Notes: generated from the letters alone by a model not told the origin. A stretch of 64,000 nucleotides of DNA from Thysanoteuthis rhombus (GCA_963457665.1 OY735207.1:47084196-47148195), one strand, 5' to 3'. Counted from the first letter of the stretch, positions 33,085-45,639 are shown. Numbers and translations: made by a program.

Positions 33085-35880
33085 CTTTTTTTTTACTTTT
33101 AGGCTCCCGTACTTCCAAAATTATGGAAGTTAGCTTTTGGTCATTGACTGAGTCGACGGATCACCTTCCTTCCCAAATTATTGATGTGCCGCATTGTAGC
33201 GTGCACGTCGGCGCTGCTGCTTATCCACAATTCTAAATGTTTGCAAACCTTCTGCCCACCCCCAGCTCTGTTCGCTGCCCTGGCCTTCAAGTTTTGCTGG
33301 CCTTGAGGGTCGTCTTTAGGACATGCTAGTATCTTTTTATACTGACCCCCCCCCTCCGTGGAATCTGTGGCCCCTAGGTGAGCTCTCCATTGATCAGTGC
33401 CTTGGGTATGCAGTTGCCATCCCTGCTATCTACATGGCCTGACCAACACAGCTAGAACGTCTTGATTCCGATGATCTTGCAGCGCTCGAGGTCCAGATAT
33501 TGCAGATCTTACGGGGGCATCTCGTGTGGAAATAAGTGCAATTGGTACCGTGTCTGTTTCGCAGCCGTGTAATAGGGCGTCCTGCGCGACAATGCAATAG
33601 ACAGCGATCTTGCTTCTCGGCCTTTTTCCGTGGTCGAACCGCAGCCTATGCTGCAGCCGTCAACATGCAGTGGGTGGTGACCTAGTCATATATCCTGGCA
33701 TTCCGAGACAGAACTTTCCCCAGGTAGCAGAACTCGTCCATCACTTTCAGCTGCTTGTCACTGATCGTGATGACAGGGTCTCAAGGTGGAGTTCTGGGTC
33801 ACGGCTAGAAAAGTGTCTCGGTGGTCTTGATACTAATAACGGGTAGCATCGCTCGAGAAATCGTCAACGATGCTCTAAGGGTCACTCTGTGTGTGTGTAA
33901 GCCATTAGGGCGCAGTAACCTGAACTGACCTTTGTGCGTGCTTTCAGACTTTGAAGGTTGAATACTTCCTCGTCCCTCCTGAACAAGATCACGGCCCCTT
34001 CGTCACAGTTCTTGAAGGCATCGAGAAGCATGTTGGAAGGAACGATGCTGCGACGCATCCTTGCTTCATCCCGTTGGGGACTGGAAACTAGTCTGACGTG
34101 TTCCCTGGGTCCTGTGACCTCATCCTCATACCGTCGTGGAAGGAAGACGGTCTTGTCTGGGCAGCCAACCTTTGACAGGAGCTTCCACAGACCCTCCCGA
34201 TTGACAGTCAAGGGTCTTTGTGAGAATATCCTGAAAACCCATGTGGAGGTCACGGTTTTGCTCCTTATACGTCGCCTGGATCTGTCTGGCTGAGCACTGC
34301 ATGTCAGTGGTTTCTCTGCTGGATCTGAATCTGCATTGACTTCCCGGTGTGGAGGCGTCAAGGTGGTCCACTAGGCTTGTGTTTCCCTGGGGAACTTGTT
34401 CTGTGTCCCAGATGATCCTGCCCAGCCTGTTTGATTCTGCCGCTAGTGTGCCGCAATGCCAGGATACTGTCAGTCTGCGTGAAGAGATCCTCTCAGTGGC
34501 TGTTAGGTAGTCCATAGTCAGAGAGGGAAGTTGTTAGGTAGTTCACCCGTTGAGTCCTCGTTGCAATGGAGGGGAGCTTGAAGTTAAACTTCCTCACGCA
34601 GACACATTGGTGCTGTCTCCTCTGTTCGAGCGAGAAGTGGACTTTGCTATAGGGTGGCACATGGTCAGAAAGGTGTCGTGCCCTTCATGGTCTGAATCAA
34701 CTTGACATCGTGACAGTCCTGCTGACGAATGATGACAGTTGATCTGGTGCCAGTGGCCACACTGTGCGTATTTCCAAAATGTCTTATACTCTTCCAACGG
34801 AAAATATTGTTGATGACTAGTTGCCCGGTGGCACAGAGCCATTTGAATTCTTATCAACGCTATAATGACTGACTTTGTCCCAAGAAATACGGTCACGCCC
34901 AATGCGAGTGTTGAAATCGGCTAGGAGCCGTAACTTGTCTACGTGCAGTGTAACATCAAAGAGTCGGCCTAGTTCCTCACAGAATGGTTAGGGCGTAGGC
35001 GCTGATAATGGTGACGTGGCCGTGCGTCATTTTCGACTTGGTCACTGCTTTTCTGGGAAAGCTTGTCCAGTAGCTTGTGTTTTGTTCTGATGGCGACACC
35101 AACTTCTGCCTGTTCGTGATCATTCTCCGAGCGGCCACTCCAGAAGAACGTGTAACCGAAGCTGTTAGTCGCGTTTCGCTTGGTGTCGATGTTGTAGCTG
35201 GTGAGCTCCCTGGCTACGATTGCTGTGCGACGCTTCAGGATATTTGGGTTGTCCTGCAGAGTGCACACATTCAACGTAGCGATGTTGATATGGTCCTTCT
35301 GTCTTTGTCCCCGTTCATGTTTTTTGTGTCAGTTCGACCGCAGGACTGGATAATCAGCTCGCAGCGGCTTGCGAGCAGATTGGTGCGGAGCAAGCTGTGA
35401 TGAGGGGTGCTTTTTCTCCTCCTTCATCCCCTTTCAGGAAAAGCAGTGCTACTTCTGTTCACAATTTTGTTTCCACTCCAGCAGTATACGGACTGAATTG
35501 TTTCTCCGGGTTGACTGCAGGGCGACCATCACACCTGAGTCGCCCACGTGAAGACACGTGGCCCGGGGCATCCTCCGTCTCCGTCACATCCCCCACTGTG
35601 AGACTTGGAGAGGTAGGGTTTTGAGTTGTGTTGCTGGAAGAAAAACCTGCACAGGTGTATGGTAACACCGGGGCTGTGCAAGCCCGGTCTTACTCTCTCC
35701 TCCAGTGAGAGTCGAGAACTGCAGATACAAAGGTCGCACCGAGTAGTAGATGAGCACAGGCGTAACGACTGTCCAAGACCTGCAATGAACAGACTGCCCT
35801 AACAGCTAGATGCAGCAGCTGGGGGTCCCTTACTAGCTCCTCCGCCTGAGTAAATCCCTGATAACAGGGAAGTCTTTCTG
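33085..35880 (-). mobile_element. Near full-length decayed EEP/RT LINE (family D)
   Basis: A minus-strand non-LTR retrotransposon of about 2.8 kb. Its 5' UTR-like part is 35300-35880. The EEP (APE-type) endonuclease region (about 35275-34590) shows NVCTLQDNPNILKRRTAIVA, GYTFFWSG, AEVGVAIRT, DFNTRIGRDRISWD and a HWHQI...CHDVKL block. The RT region (about 34560-33880) has YKEQNRDLHM, FQDI, VNREGLWKLLSKVGCPDK and NGMKQGCV, then ALMAHTE (FADD region decayed). The C-terminal part (about 33600-33380) shows CWSGHVDSRDGN and PKALINGELT. An A-rich tail lies at 33085-33110. It holds many frameshifts and stops spread through all domains. Members of this family are often mis-annotated as craniofacial development protein 2-like. 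Confidence 0.88.
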
Positions 35881-37940
35881 TATCCTTCCCTTTTAATCAA
35901 AGATTCCCTATGCACTCATGACTAAACTTAACTCTGTTTTGGCACAAAATCAGACGCGTGGGGCACCCATTGCTGCCTGAACTCATCACAAACGATCAGA
36001 AGACCCACTTGCTAGACATTACACGTCGAGGAAGCTTATGAATTTTTCATCCAGTCAAAAATCGCTTCCCAACTCATGTGCAGAATTTAAGTTAGGGTCC
36101 CTGATGGTCATATGAATTCAGGCCAAGTGTTATATATATTAAACCTTTTGTTTTTTAGTCGACAATATTTTAATACGAAAAATGTTGTAATGTACTGTTC
36201 TCGGCGTCGACTGGAAGCCACTTGTCTGCATATAACGTATTTGTATCTGAGCAATACAGTGACAAAAACTTTTGGTCCCTTCAACTGGAATTCCACTTTA
36301 ATTCACTCGCCACGACTTTGGCTTCTCTACTCAAATCGAACACCGGCGTCAGTTGACTGTTGACCATCTATATATCTTAGCCCTGGGGCAAGAGGTAACA
36401 TCACAGTAGCAGTGAAAGAATTTCTCGTTCAAATATTCAACACTTGGAGAATTCTTTTCTTTTCCACCGGAGACGTGACGTCCACCATTTACTCACGAAA
36501 CCTTCCCTGTCCTCTCCAAATGCGGTGAACGTATGATTATTATTGGTCTTAAATATCCTTCACATCTGTTGCCGCAATCTATTTTTCCGGGGGGGGGCTG
36601 ATTAGAATATCAAAGTTTGAATTCCAGATTTTTTTTTTCCTTTTTCCATCTAGTCTTGAACACTGACCACTGGCACCATTGGGAATAATGTAACTATGTC
36701 AGCTACGTGGCAACCTGCAGTAGAATTGTACTAAGCTTAATTCTGTATTAACTTATAGCAACCCCACAAGAATGGGGATAAGACTGTATTTCCCGGGACA
36801 TGTCTTCGATTTAGGTATCGAAATACCCATCCGAAAGGAGTTATCAAAATTCAGCAGAAATCCGGAATTTCAGCCGCATACATTTTTCTTAAGTGGAACA
36901 GAAATGATAATAGAAAGACAAGGCACCTGTACGGTGTTTTCAACATGATGTGCAATGTACTGCTTTTTCTTGTTCTTCAGCCACGCGCATGTCATTGCAG
37001 CCAATGTTGAAGGTATACAATTTTTTTTAACCTTTTTTTAAATCTTTTTTTTAAAAATGTAGCATTTGTTTTTCTTTTCTGTTTTAGCAATTTTCCCATC
37101 ATTATATAGCTACTGTCGCTAATTATTTCCGCATGTTGACAATTATGACGGTGACCAGGAACACTCTCTCTGTTTTGTGGTTTGTTTGTTTTTTGTTTTT
37201 TTTGTCTGCTTTGTTTTGTTCTGAATGCTTAGATATGGTTACTCTGTGTTGACCTGTCTTAATTAAATGTTGAGTTCGAACTTGTACTGTTAGTATTTAT
37301 TTATCAAAAGTGACTTTACATTAAAGCTTCAGTTATCAGTTAAGATCCAATTTCCTTATCGGCAAAAATTCCTGTGGTGACAGTTTCCCCAAAGCCTATA
37401 CGTGGCAAACTTGTGTACAAGGATATATTATTTCCCAACATTTTATCATGTATCACTTTCGTATGTTCTTTTGAATCTTGGGCCTTATTTAGAAATGGTA
37501 AACCGTTTGCTCATACAATTCTTCGATAATCTGTTTTCTTTGATAAAGGAACCAATGTTTTTCTTTTTATGGTGTATTTTAAACCTCGTTTCTTGAAAAT
37601 TTTATGGAAGATCGGAGTTGTGCGTGGTGGATTATTCGATAAAACTTTCAACATGATCTCAAGCTCTCAACGATATTTTGCCAAATCTACACAAAGATAT
37701 GGACAAAAGGAGAAGAGAACTTTTTGGAAAGTTGAAACCTGATCTGGAGCCGATAATTTTGCTATTTCATTGCTGTTACACTCGAGATAGTTACATCAAT
37801 TACCTACTAAGATAGATTTGTGATAGTAGAAACCTCCGTACACTCACGTGTTTTTCAACTTGATTTTATCCACTAATTATCTTAAGTTCTCTATGGGATA
37901 AAAATTAAGCTTAGTTTATTCTGTTACAATGCTATGTTTA
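35881..37940. other. Non-genic DNA
   Basis: About 2 kb with no recognised gene or repeat beyond homopolymer runs. An 83-codon + frame (36112-36363) and its complement have no domain. Confidence 0.35.
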
Positions 37941-37944
37941 TGGG

Positions 37945-38022
37945 GTTCGTTCAATGGGGATCGAAACCACTATGGCAGTAATGATCTACGAAGTGAGTTT
38001 GCTAAGCATTGTTCTATACCAA
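37945..38022 (-). mobile_element. tRNA-like SINE fragment
   Basis: Minus-strand B box GGTTTCGATCCCC (37956-37968) with a TTAGCAAACTC A-box-like block about 45 bp upstream in sense. The body was not delimited. Confidence 0.45.
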
Positions 38023-38164
38023 AGTACATACGTATGTTCCTTAGTAGATAGTTAAGGCTAATGAGCACACAAGCTGCTATCCAAAAGTTAGGGGCATTTG
38101 AAGAGCGCGCACGAACTGATTTTAGTACAGATTTGCTAGGAAAACGTCTTGGATTGCTGCATAC

Positions 38165-38461
38165 CTGCCCAAATGAGTAGGAGACAAGTCGACAGAGACG
38201 TCAGAAACAGGATGTCTTGAGTATTTTTTTCATCTTGAAATTCCCTAAACATTTGAATAGCCCTCATAACCCCCTTTCCGTCCCCAGAAGTTCCCAATTT
38301 CCAAGTTCTTGTTACCTCTTCACCAAGAACATGTCTTGAAACCGTCACATGCCCAAAGTTCTTTACCGAGTTAGGGTGATCAATTAAATTACAGACTTCG
38401 TCTTTTGTTGGGTAGCGATCACTGAAAGCGTCAGAATTTTCGAAAAGCAAGCATGAAGGCT
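38165..38461 (-). CDS. Possible orphan internal exon, unknown protein
   Basis: A minus-strand frame of about 99 codons that is not low-complexity and matches none of the LINE families seen here. It contains LFENSDAFSDRYPTKDEVCN, then IDHPNSVKNFGHV, then RHVLGEEVTRTWKLGTSGDG, then VMRAIQMFREFQDEKN and a hydrophobic end STCLLLIWA. The open frame has no ATG at its start. It is preceded by a pyrimidine-rich acceptor-like TTTGTTTCTAAG and followed by a donor-like GGCAG/GTATGC. The function is unknown. It may be an exon of a host gene, a relic of an unrecognised mobile element or a chance frame; neighbouring exons were not found. Confidence 0.3.
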
Positions 38462-38469
38462 CTTAGAAA

Positions 38470-39106
38470 CAAACTGAGGGATCAATTTAGCACAAACTTA
38501 TATTGCAAATTGGATCATCACTTCATCTCGCTCGCTAAAAACCTATTTTAGTATTTTCTAAAACCAAAAAAGATTTCTTCTAGACCTGAGGAGCAAAATT
38601 TCTCTACCTTCCATTGTTGCGGCTTTTATGCGTCGTACATACGAATCTTAGCCAGCCAGACTTCCTTGAAAACTGAAAAAAAAAACCTATCCTGACATTT
38701 TTGGTTAACGCTTTCAATACAGATTGGCATTAGTAACGGTTGTGCTTTTTACTTATTAATATACTTATTTTGTTTCTTAGAGATAATTGCAAGTTTTACG
38801 CCCATTTATTTGTGCAAAGTGGAGACGTGCTCCAAAGCAGGATCTGCGTGGCTGCGTGTGAAATATAGACTTGACTCACTTGTATTTATGAGTATAATGT
38901 GGTTGCTATTGTTGTGGGTGAAGAAAAACATGAATATTCAACGTCCTTATCTGGTGGAAAACTTACCTTACAGCGAGACACCTCTCTAAAATATCATTGA
39001 AAATTTAACATCTCGTATATCTTTGTACAGTTGAAAAGTTTTGATAATTCTTCCTAGATTAGACACATCTTAGAAGCCAATAGATCTTTCTCTCTCATGT
39101 GTGTGT
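38470..39106. other. Non-genic DNA
   Basis: No supported feature. Confidence 0.35.
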
Positions 39107-39136
39107 AATATATATATATATATATATATATATAAT
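39107..39136. repeat. (TA)n microsatellite
   Basis: About 14 TA units between two GTGTGT segments. Confidence 0.9.
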
Positions 39137-39204
39137 GTGTGTATAACTAAAATAAGTTGTGTATTTTCTGGAAGTACTTTTAAAATGCTCCCGATAGTCA
39201 CTTA

Positions 39205-39428
39205 TCTTAGAAAATTGCAAGAATGACAGACAATCGATAGACATCACGACTCACAACATGGATCCCCAGAGATCACTTGCGAAACTGAGGCCGACAAAAT
39301 ACAATATGGAGAGATGAAGTGGACATATTTAGTAAATACTGGTTCTGTGACGCCCATGATAAAGAATTGTGGCGAATCCTGGAAAGGTCTCAGTCCAACG
39401 ATGGATGTTAAGACTGATGATGATGAAC
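39205..39428 (+). mobile_element. 5'-truncated LINE (family A) C-terminal fragment
   Basis: Encodes RMTDNR, TSRLTTWIPRDHLRN, WRDEVDIFSKYWFC, DAHDKELWRIL, then a short deletion in the GGGGAAGG block shifts frame before the GACTGATGATGATGA tail. Same family as the 10.1-kb copy. Dead insertion. Confidence 0.88.
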
Positions 39429-39789
39429 CTGAATCTCGTTCATTAAGAAAACGATTAAATTATACATACTAGGGCAGTGCCCGTTCCAAGGGTGCACGTT
39501 TAAGGGGTAACTTTTAGGCACTTATTTATGTTAAATCATTCAAAAAAAGACTTTTTGTTCAAATTAATTTTTGTCGTTTTGTAGTCATTAATTAAAAATT
39601 TGCTCTAAAAACTTGGTGTGTTGATCAGCCTGCTATAAAAGACACGTAAAAAATTATTTTCCATCCATCGTACGAAACTATGATATCGAAGTATTTCGGT
39701 TACTTCTCGTGAGTGTTGCCAACTTCAGTGTTACATATCTAAATTTCGATCTATAATTCTAGATGAAACAATCTGTAATTTTTTTTTTT

Positions 39790-39890
39790 AGTTTGTTTTC
39801 CCGAGATCCACTGATCCAAACAACTTCAAATGTGCCTTATGTGCCGATCTGTATATCTGTATACATGTTAACTTCGCACCATGGCCAGCT
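39790..39890 (-). repeat. Dispersed repeat copy (2.1-kb family), opposite strand
   Basis: The reverse complement reads GGCACATAAGGCAC, then TTTGAAGTTGTTTGGATC, then AGTGGATCTCGGG, matching the cores at 2.1, 2.7 and 4.0 kb. Confidence 0.55.
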
Positions 39891-39900
39891 GTCGTGTAAT

Positions 39901-39904
<4 letters not shown>

Positions 39905-39941
<37 letters not shown>
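39905..39941. repeat. (CA)n microsatellite
   Basis: About 18 CA units. Confidence 0.95.
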
Positions 39942-39943
<2 letters not shown>

Positions 39944-41310
39944 ATTGCTTCAATTGTAGATAGATTGGTCGGCACGAGTTGAATATTTTCATTAAATCTT
40001 GTTCACACACACGAAGCAAACTATTGAACATAGAACTTAGCCAATGGAAATAACCGAAATTCTTTCATAACCTGCTTTTCGAACATATGCTTCGGGCCAC
40101 TTTTTTCTTTTATAAAAAAGTGTGATGCTTACCCACGGAAAAGACCCAACGCAAATTTGCACCCTCATCTCTCTCCCACCACTCGTTTCGGTCATTGCAT
40201 CCCCGGGTGTCTGTGGTGTAACTGTAAGGGAATGTTGAACTGTATACCCCCCCACTTTTTTCCCTCAAATCTCTGTCCGACCGATGAGTTATTTTCATTT
40301 GTTTGCTTCTTGCCGTTGCGTCCTTCCAAGAGTTACCCGACTTCGTAATTGTCACCTTTCAGTTACTGCCCTGCATTCTCCATTGGTCTGATTTATTGTT
40401 GCACTACTTGAACCAGGCGCTGCATATCTGCTAAACACTTTCATCCACGAGACCAAGGCTTCACAAACTTATTCATTCTACCCATTTTTTTTTTCAAATC
40501 TTCCCGACCCCCTTATGGCTCGATGTTATAAAACAATGGCAACTAGCATTATCTGTACGAGCACTGATCAATAAGTCCGTAGTTATTGGGTGGCTGAGTT
40601 TTAATCTGATTTTTTTTTCACTGCATAATATTCTTTGTGATTATTATCCACTACTGAATTAAGTATATTGACAAAAGATATTGCAGAAAAAAAGATAATT
40701 TTTCGTGTTGAATTGACGATTTTTCCCCCAATCGATTGATAACAGACTTATGAGATACCTACCTACATATAATAACCTTATCATGTTAAAGCTTGTGTTT
40801 ATTCCTGACAAGGCTTTTCTGATTGAAATTTCAATGCATTTCTATAATAAAATCATTACTAATGCATTTGAAACTTACCTTTATATCAGCTTTATGGCAA
40901 TTCTTGTTCCTTACTTTTGAACAACATACACATTGAGTGTTGAGACTTGCTAAAAATGAATTTTACGTCTAAAGAATTTTTAAAATTTTGTTCAATCATT
41001 AAATCCCTTTTTTCTTTTCTTTTTTTTTTCAATAAAAATCTAGTTCCTTTAGAGCAGAAATGACTAAATCGGGAGGGCCGTGGCAGTGGTGCGGTCAAGT
41101 CAGTGTGCTAACAATAAAAAAAAAGCGAAAACTTCGACAACATACACCGGTTTCAAACGCAGTCAACGCTATCTCATTTCCACTTCCTATCACAAGAATT
41201 TCCTGTGTAACTGTATAAGTAACCAAGGGAGTGATTGAAAGATTTGATGAATTGATATGGAATAACCTATTGAATCACAAGAAAGATTCAACTCAACAGG
41301 CATAATGGCA
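39942..41310. other. Non-genic DNA
   Basis: No supported feature. Overlapping short frames near 40037-40355 have no domain. Confidence 0.35.
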
Positions 41311-41312
41311 GT

Positions 41313-41370
41313 TACACACACACACACATACATATATATATACATATATATATGTGTATGTGTGTGTGTC
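41313..41370. repeat. (CA)/(TA)/(TG) microsatellite at SINE 3' end
   Basis: A near-palindromic compound array (CA, then TA, then TG). On the minus strand the SINE to the right ends in GAATGACAC and runs into it, as at 4.1 kb. Confidence 0.85.
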
Positions 41371-41690
41371 ATTCATAGACAGCTGTTTTGTTATATTACA
41401 ACTCTTCAGCGTGGCTATAGACTATCTATTATCCCATCCAGTTCCACGAGGCAGGATCGAAACCTTAGCTTCAGACCCGGAGACTGGTATCCTCTCTCTA
41501 CTCCACAGAACTGGATGGTCAGTAAGGTTGAATTTAAGCGATACATTTATTTATCGTATATAATCCTCATCCACCAGAATGCTCCATTCTATGTTGGAAG
41601 AGCATTGCATAAGCTTACAATGAACAAGTTACCTCACTTAGAGAGTGCTCAACCCTGAATTAGGGAGCGTTGCATGTACTTGGAATATTT
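41366..41690 (-). mobile_element. tRNA-derived SINE-like unit, second copy of 4.1-kb family
   Basis: Collinear with 4103-4396. It has the ACAGCTGTCTATGAATGACAC 3' part, the B box GGTTTCGATCC (near 41455), a weaker A-box region and the upstream part GTAAGCTTATGCAATGC. By eye it is roughly 75-80% similar. It lacks the second 70-bp direct repeat found at 4397-4466. Confidence 0.7.
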
Positions 41691-41794
41691 GAAATCTCTT
41701 TACAGTAGATAATCGGAAGCCAGTAGAACAACGCCTTCGTTTGGTTCATCGAATGTCTCGGAATCTCGCGGTAGCTAGATTAATTGCAGTTCGA

Positions 41795-42790
41795 ATAAGT
41801 GATTGAACCAATTCAAAGGTGCAGGAACTCAGTTGAAAGAGAAATACCACCTGTTGATGCATTTTCAGTGTGCAAACCTATCTTTAGATTTGAGTCTATA
41901 AGAAGCCGCGAGAAAATATTACGTAGGACACATTCGAATTTGAAAGAAATTGTACAAATTTTGTCCGAAATTCGGGAAAATGTGCACAGTTCAACGCAAC
42001 AGGATAATTTGGACAATTCACTCGAAGAAACCAAAGACTTGCACTCGATCGTCTAGGCTCTGTGTCCAACTCGTTGTCTTTGAAACAGCCTTCCACAAAC
42101 TTTGATGAATCGGTGACGAAGGCAACTCAACTGGATGTCCAAGATCCAACTTCAACAAAAAAGAAAAAGTCTCAATGCCCTATAAAAACAACTCCGTCAG
42201 CAGATGGCTATTTTTTCCCAACATTCAAGAATCTTTTGCTGATAAATCGTTTGATTACATCCATATTGGATCGATTCGGCCATTCCGAAATCACGTTGGC
42301 CACGGAACTTGAAGTCTGTAGTGAACTCTCCGTTTGGGAAGACGGAGCACATCAAAGAGATCAACTGTCATCCGAAATAAATGGTGATGATCTGAAGAAT
42401 TAGCTTGAAGCGTTATTCTCCAAGGTCATTTGGACAGAGAGAATCCTCAAAAAACAATGGAGGACATTCTTGGCGCTTTCAAGAATGTTTCGCCATCGAA
42501 ATCTGAAATTGTACCCAGCATCCACAAACTTCTACGGCTGCTGCTAATGCTACTAGCTACTATTGTCTCGGTGGAAAGAAGTTCCAGTAATTTGCGGTGT
42601 CTCGAATCGTACAGACGTTCGACCATGACTCAATGGTGCTTGTCATTCGTGGCTATCTGCAATTACCACTAAGACCACATTCCCACGATTCTTGTGATTG
42701 ATTTGTGTTGAAGATTTGTCGGGAATTCCATTGGACCTGGACATCGATTCACATTCAGACATTTTTAATACTAGCCAAGTTACTGCATGT
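41795..42790 (+). mobile_element. Decayed hAT-type transposase (ZMYM1-like)
   Basis: Three consecutive + strand open blocks (41799-42056, 42062-42403, 42430-42672) look like a hAT transposase. There is an EREIPPVDAFSVCKPIF-type N-terminal piece and a LCPTR motif (about 42057-42075, family CPTRW). Then FKNLLLINRLITSILDRFGH (family pattern of a D-rich region before the dimerisation part). Near the end VSVERSSSNLRCLESYRRST precedes MTQ, the C-terminal hAT dimerisation signature (family SERSFSALRRLKTYLRSTMTQ). The middle catalytic part is mostly missing and stops separate the blocks. No terminal inverted repeats or 8-bp duplication were identified. Confidence 0.75.
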
Positions 42791-43102
42791 TGTGTGGTGG
42801 TACACAGTCATATTTTTATTTTACTACCTCGCTTTCTGTACGCTGTAGTATTAATTGCTGATTGATGTCAAACATGAACTGTTTCGTTGATCACTCTACT
42901 TACTGATTTACTCGTATGAAATAATGCACCCTTAAGTACAAACTAGCTTTTTCAATATCATTACGTTGTATCATGTGCCTATTTTGGCCATCCTTAGAAA
43001 AATATTGACCCAAAAGTTTTCAGTCATTTAAACGTCTAGAGAACCGGTTGCGTTGCTCTAATTTTTCTTATTCCGTTATCTTTCTTTTTCTGATTGTGAT
43101 GT
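42791..43102. other. Non-genic DNA
   Basis: AT-rich, no supported feature. Confidence 0.35.
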
Positions 43103-43600
43103 TGGGTTGAGCTGGTGATGTTCACTACGATCATAACCAGCACCACCATCTTGATCAGTTTCGTCAACACAGTGAAGCTAGTTGTGTTGATAGACCCAAC
43201 ATCTGGTAGTCATCTAGAATTGTTGAGATAGAAAGCTTCTGGGTAATTCTAAAGTTCAATAAACGAATTCCACATTATAAAATAGTATGATTTGACACCA
43301 TTATCATCCAATTTAGACTAGTTTACACAACTTTATAAATAATCTTCATGGCAGCCATATTGGATTTTCAACAAGTGCATATGTATTTTAAAAAATGGCA
43401 ATTCCCAAAAACTATACGTGGTAAATAGATTCAACTAGTTATGTCCTCAATATATGATATCCGTTGCTGAAAGGAAAATTGATCTGAAAACAGTTGTCAC
43501 TGGTGGCTATTTTATTGATAATTCACGATGGTTCAATATCCGATTTTAGGTGGCGATGGGGTTGCCTCCGAGTATATGTGTACCAAATTTCATGTTTTTA
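43103..43600 (+). repeat. Solo arm of the 26-kb foldback family
   Basis: Collinear with 26275-26835. The same order is seen: GTTGAT...CATCTGGTAGTCAT, TATGATTTGACACCAT, TTTACACAACTTTAT, CAAAAACTAT, GTGGTAAATA and an outer end ATGTGTACCAAATTT. No opposite arm is visible upstream. Confidence 0.65.
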
Positions 43601-45600
43601 TCACAAAATGCACAATTGGCTTCGAGTTATATATAAATGGATATACAACCTAAATCAAAACGCAAAAACAATTTCCCCGTTTTTTGGCTTTTCATTTTTG
43701 CGTAGTTAGCTATATTTGTTTAAACAAATAAAACAATATGCACATAAATTGATGTTTATAATCTTAGTTAACTCAATTTGATAAATGCTTATGCATCAGA
43801 TATCAAGATAAGTAATGAGATCTGACATTAGTTTTCAGAGCTTATTTTCCAACAAACAATTAGAAAGAGAAGGCACACATGCTGCGTAATAATTGCAGAC
43901 AACATACATATTTCAATGACAAAAATAATTTCGATAATCTCGCGTGGGACTGAATGTAACAATGAAAAATCGTTATCTCTGATAAGGCCGATTTTTAGTA
44001 TTTCATTCAAGCTTTGCATTCAAGATAAACATGGTACAGCACGAAGTTAAGTGTAGGAAGATAGTGCTGCGCCAATATTCAAAGTGGAGGAGGGTTTGTC
44101 ACGGTTGAGAAAAAACATATCGAAATATTGGTTGTTTGTATAAGTTTGAAGCCAGACCCCCAAATCCACCACTAATCTTAGTTATTAGGCCCTCTGCATT
44201 TCAAAGTGGTGTTCCTCATAAAATCATGAACGGTGATTCATCAACTATAATCGACAAAATGGAAACCTGTGCGCTCAACTCGACAGAGCATTTGGAACGA
44301 AGGTATATGTTATGCACTAAGTTCAATGAAGATAATATAGAGCAACTTTAAACTGGATTTCATAAAGCTCCAGCTACTTATTTAATAGCTTACAGCGTTT
44401 CAAGGAGACCTGTGAAATTTCATGGTCACTGGCAGCTCTCTTTCGGATAGCGCCAGTCGTCTTGCAAGCCATGAGTTACATTCGTTCGTCACGAAATTAA
44501 ATGACCTTGTAACAAATTTGATGCGATAACAAAGATTACTCATAATGATTGAGTAATTTTAGAACTTATTGCGTGAAGTCTTGATGGTATTTCTGGACGA
44601 GCATTCTTTAGCTAAACGTTAATGTTATCGAATGTAATGGTATAAGGTCGAATGGTGAAACTTCGTGTGCGTGTGTGTGTATCTCACTTCGTGTGCGATT
44701 AAACTTATGAATATTGTGATGCTGAAAGAAACAATGCTAATTATACCTATTGTTATCCACTACGCATAAAAAAAAATGTTTTCCGTCTTATCTTTACTTC
44801 AACCTGTGTTTTTAAACGACTTTAAAGTACTTCTTACCGTGATATCATTAAGTTACCGTAGGCGTTCCACATGAGAAAGAAATAGGCCGAAAACACGGAA
44901 TCGAGAAAAATAAAGTAAACGAATGGATGTATGAGAAAGTGAAGGAAAAAAAAATATTAAAAAACACCAAAGTAATTTTAATGTTATCTCCAGACTTAGG
45001 GTACGATGTTCCTGGCGTCTGAATGCTCCCCAACTAATTCTATCCGCAAGGATGGAATAAGTGACCTAGCAAAAGAAGAAAAAACAAAAACAGAACTGAC
45101 TTAGTAGGCCTAAGTAATAATCAGCTACCCACCATCATCATCATGGCAAGAGTATAAAGTAAACCACACAAAAACTCAATGAAAGTATCTCGCTTCGTTT
45201 CTCCCAAATCTCGTTTATATGACGGATGATTACTTTAAAAAGAATTCTTTCCCACGATAGGGCACTAAACAGGTTGAAAATGCAAGAAAACGGTGGAATT
45301 AAAGAATTTGTACGAAGTTGAAAACAAAATTCGTTAAGAAAAAAAATCTCAGCTTTACTTGTGACTGCTCCCGTCGCTCGACTAAAGGAAAGAGTTTCTG
45401 GAAGTTTGAAAAAGAATGACTTTTAAGACGAACCTACACCGAGACAAAACTTTTTATAAGAGAAATTATTAATAAACATTACTGTTTCTCGACTGGTAGT
45501 GATACAACGAATACACGTTCCACACTCTCTCACAAAAAGGGAAAAACTTGAGCAAAATGCACAGAAATGAGACCAGACCTCCAAACACACGAACACATAC
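43601..45600. other. Non-genic DNA
   Basis: About 2 kb without a supported gene. Short frames (44136-44351, +) carry no domain. Confidence 0.35.
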
Positions 45601-45639
45601 GAAAGCCAGATTTCGATTTCAAGGGAGAGAGGTGGGGGG

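Noticed and set aside
34969-35400. Host gene resembling craniofacial development protein 2
   Set aside because: The endonuclease motifs are followed in order by RT motifs, which makes it a LINE; that gene name is a frequent mis-annotation.
40037-40355. Three overlapping frames on both strands
   Set aside because: Opposing frames are equally open and nothing resembles a known domain.
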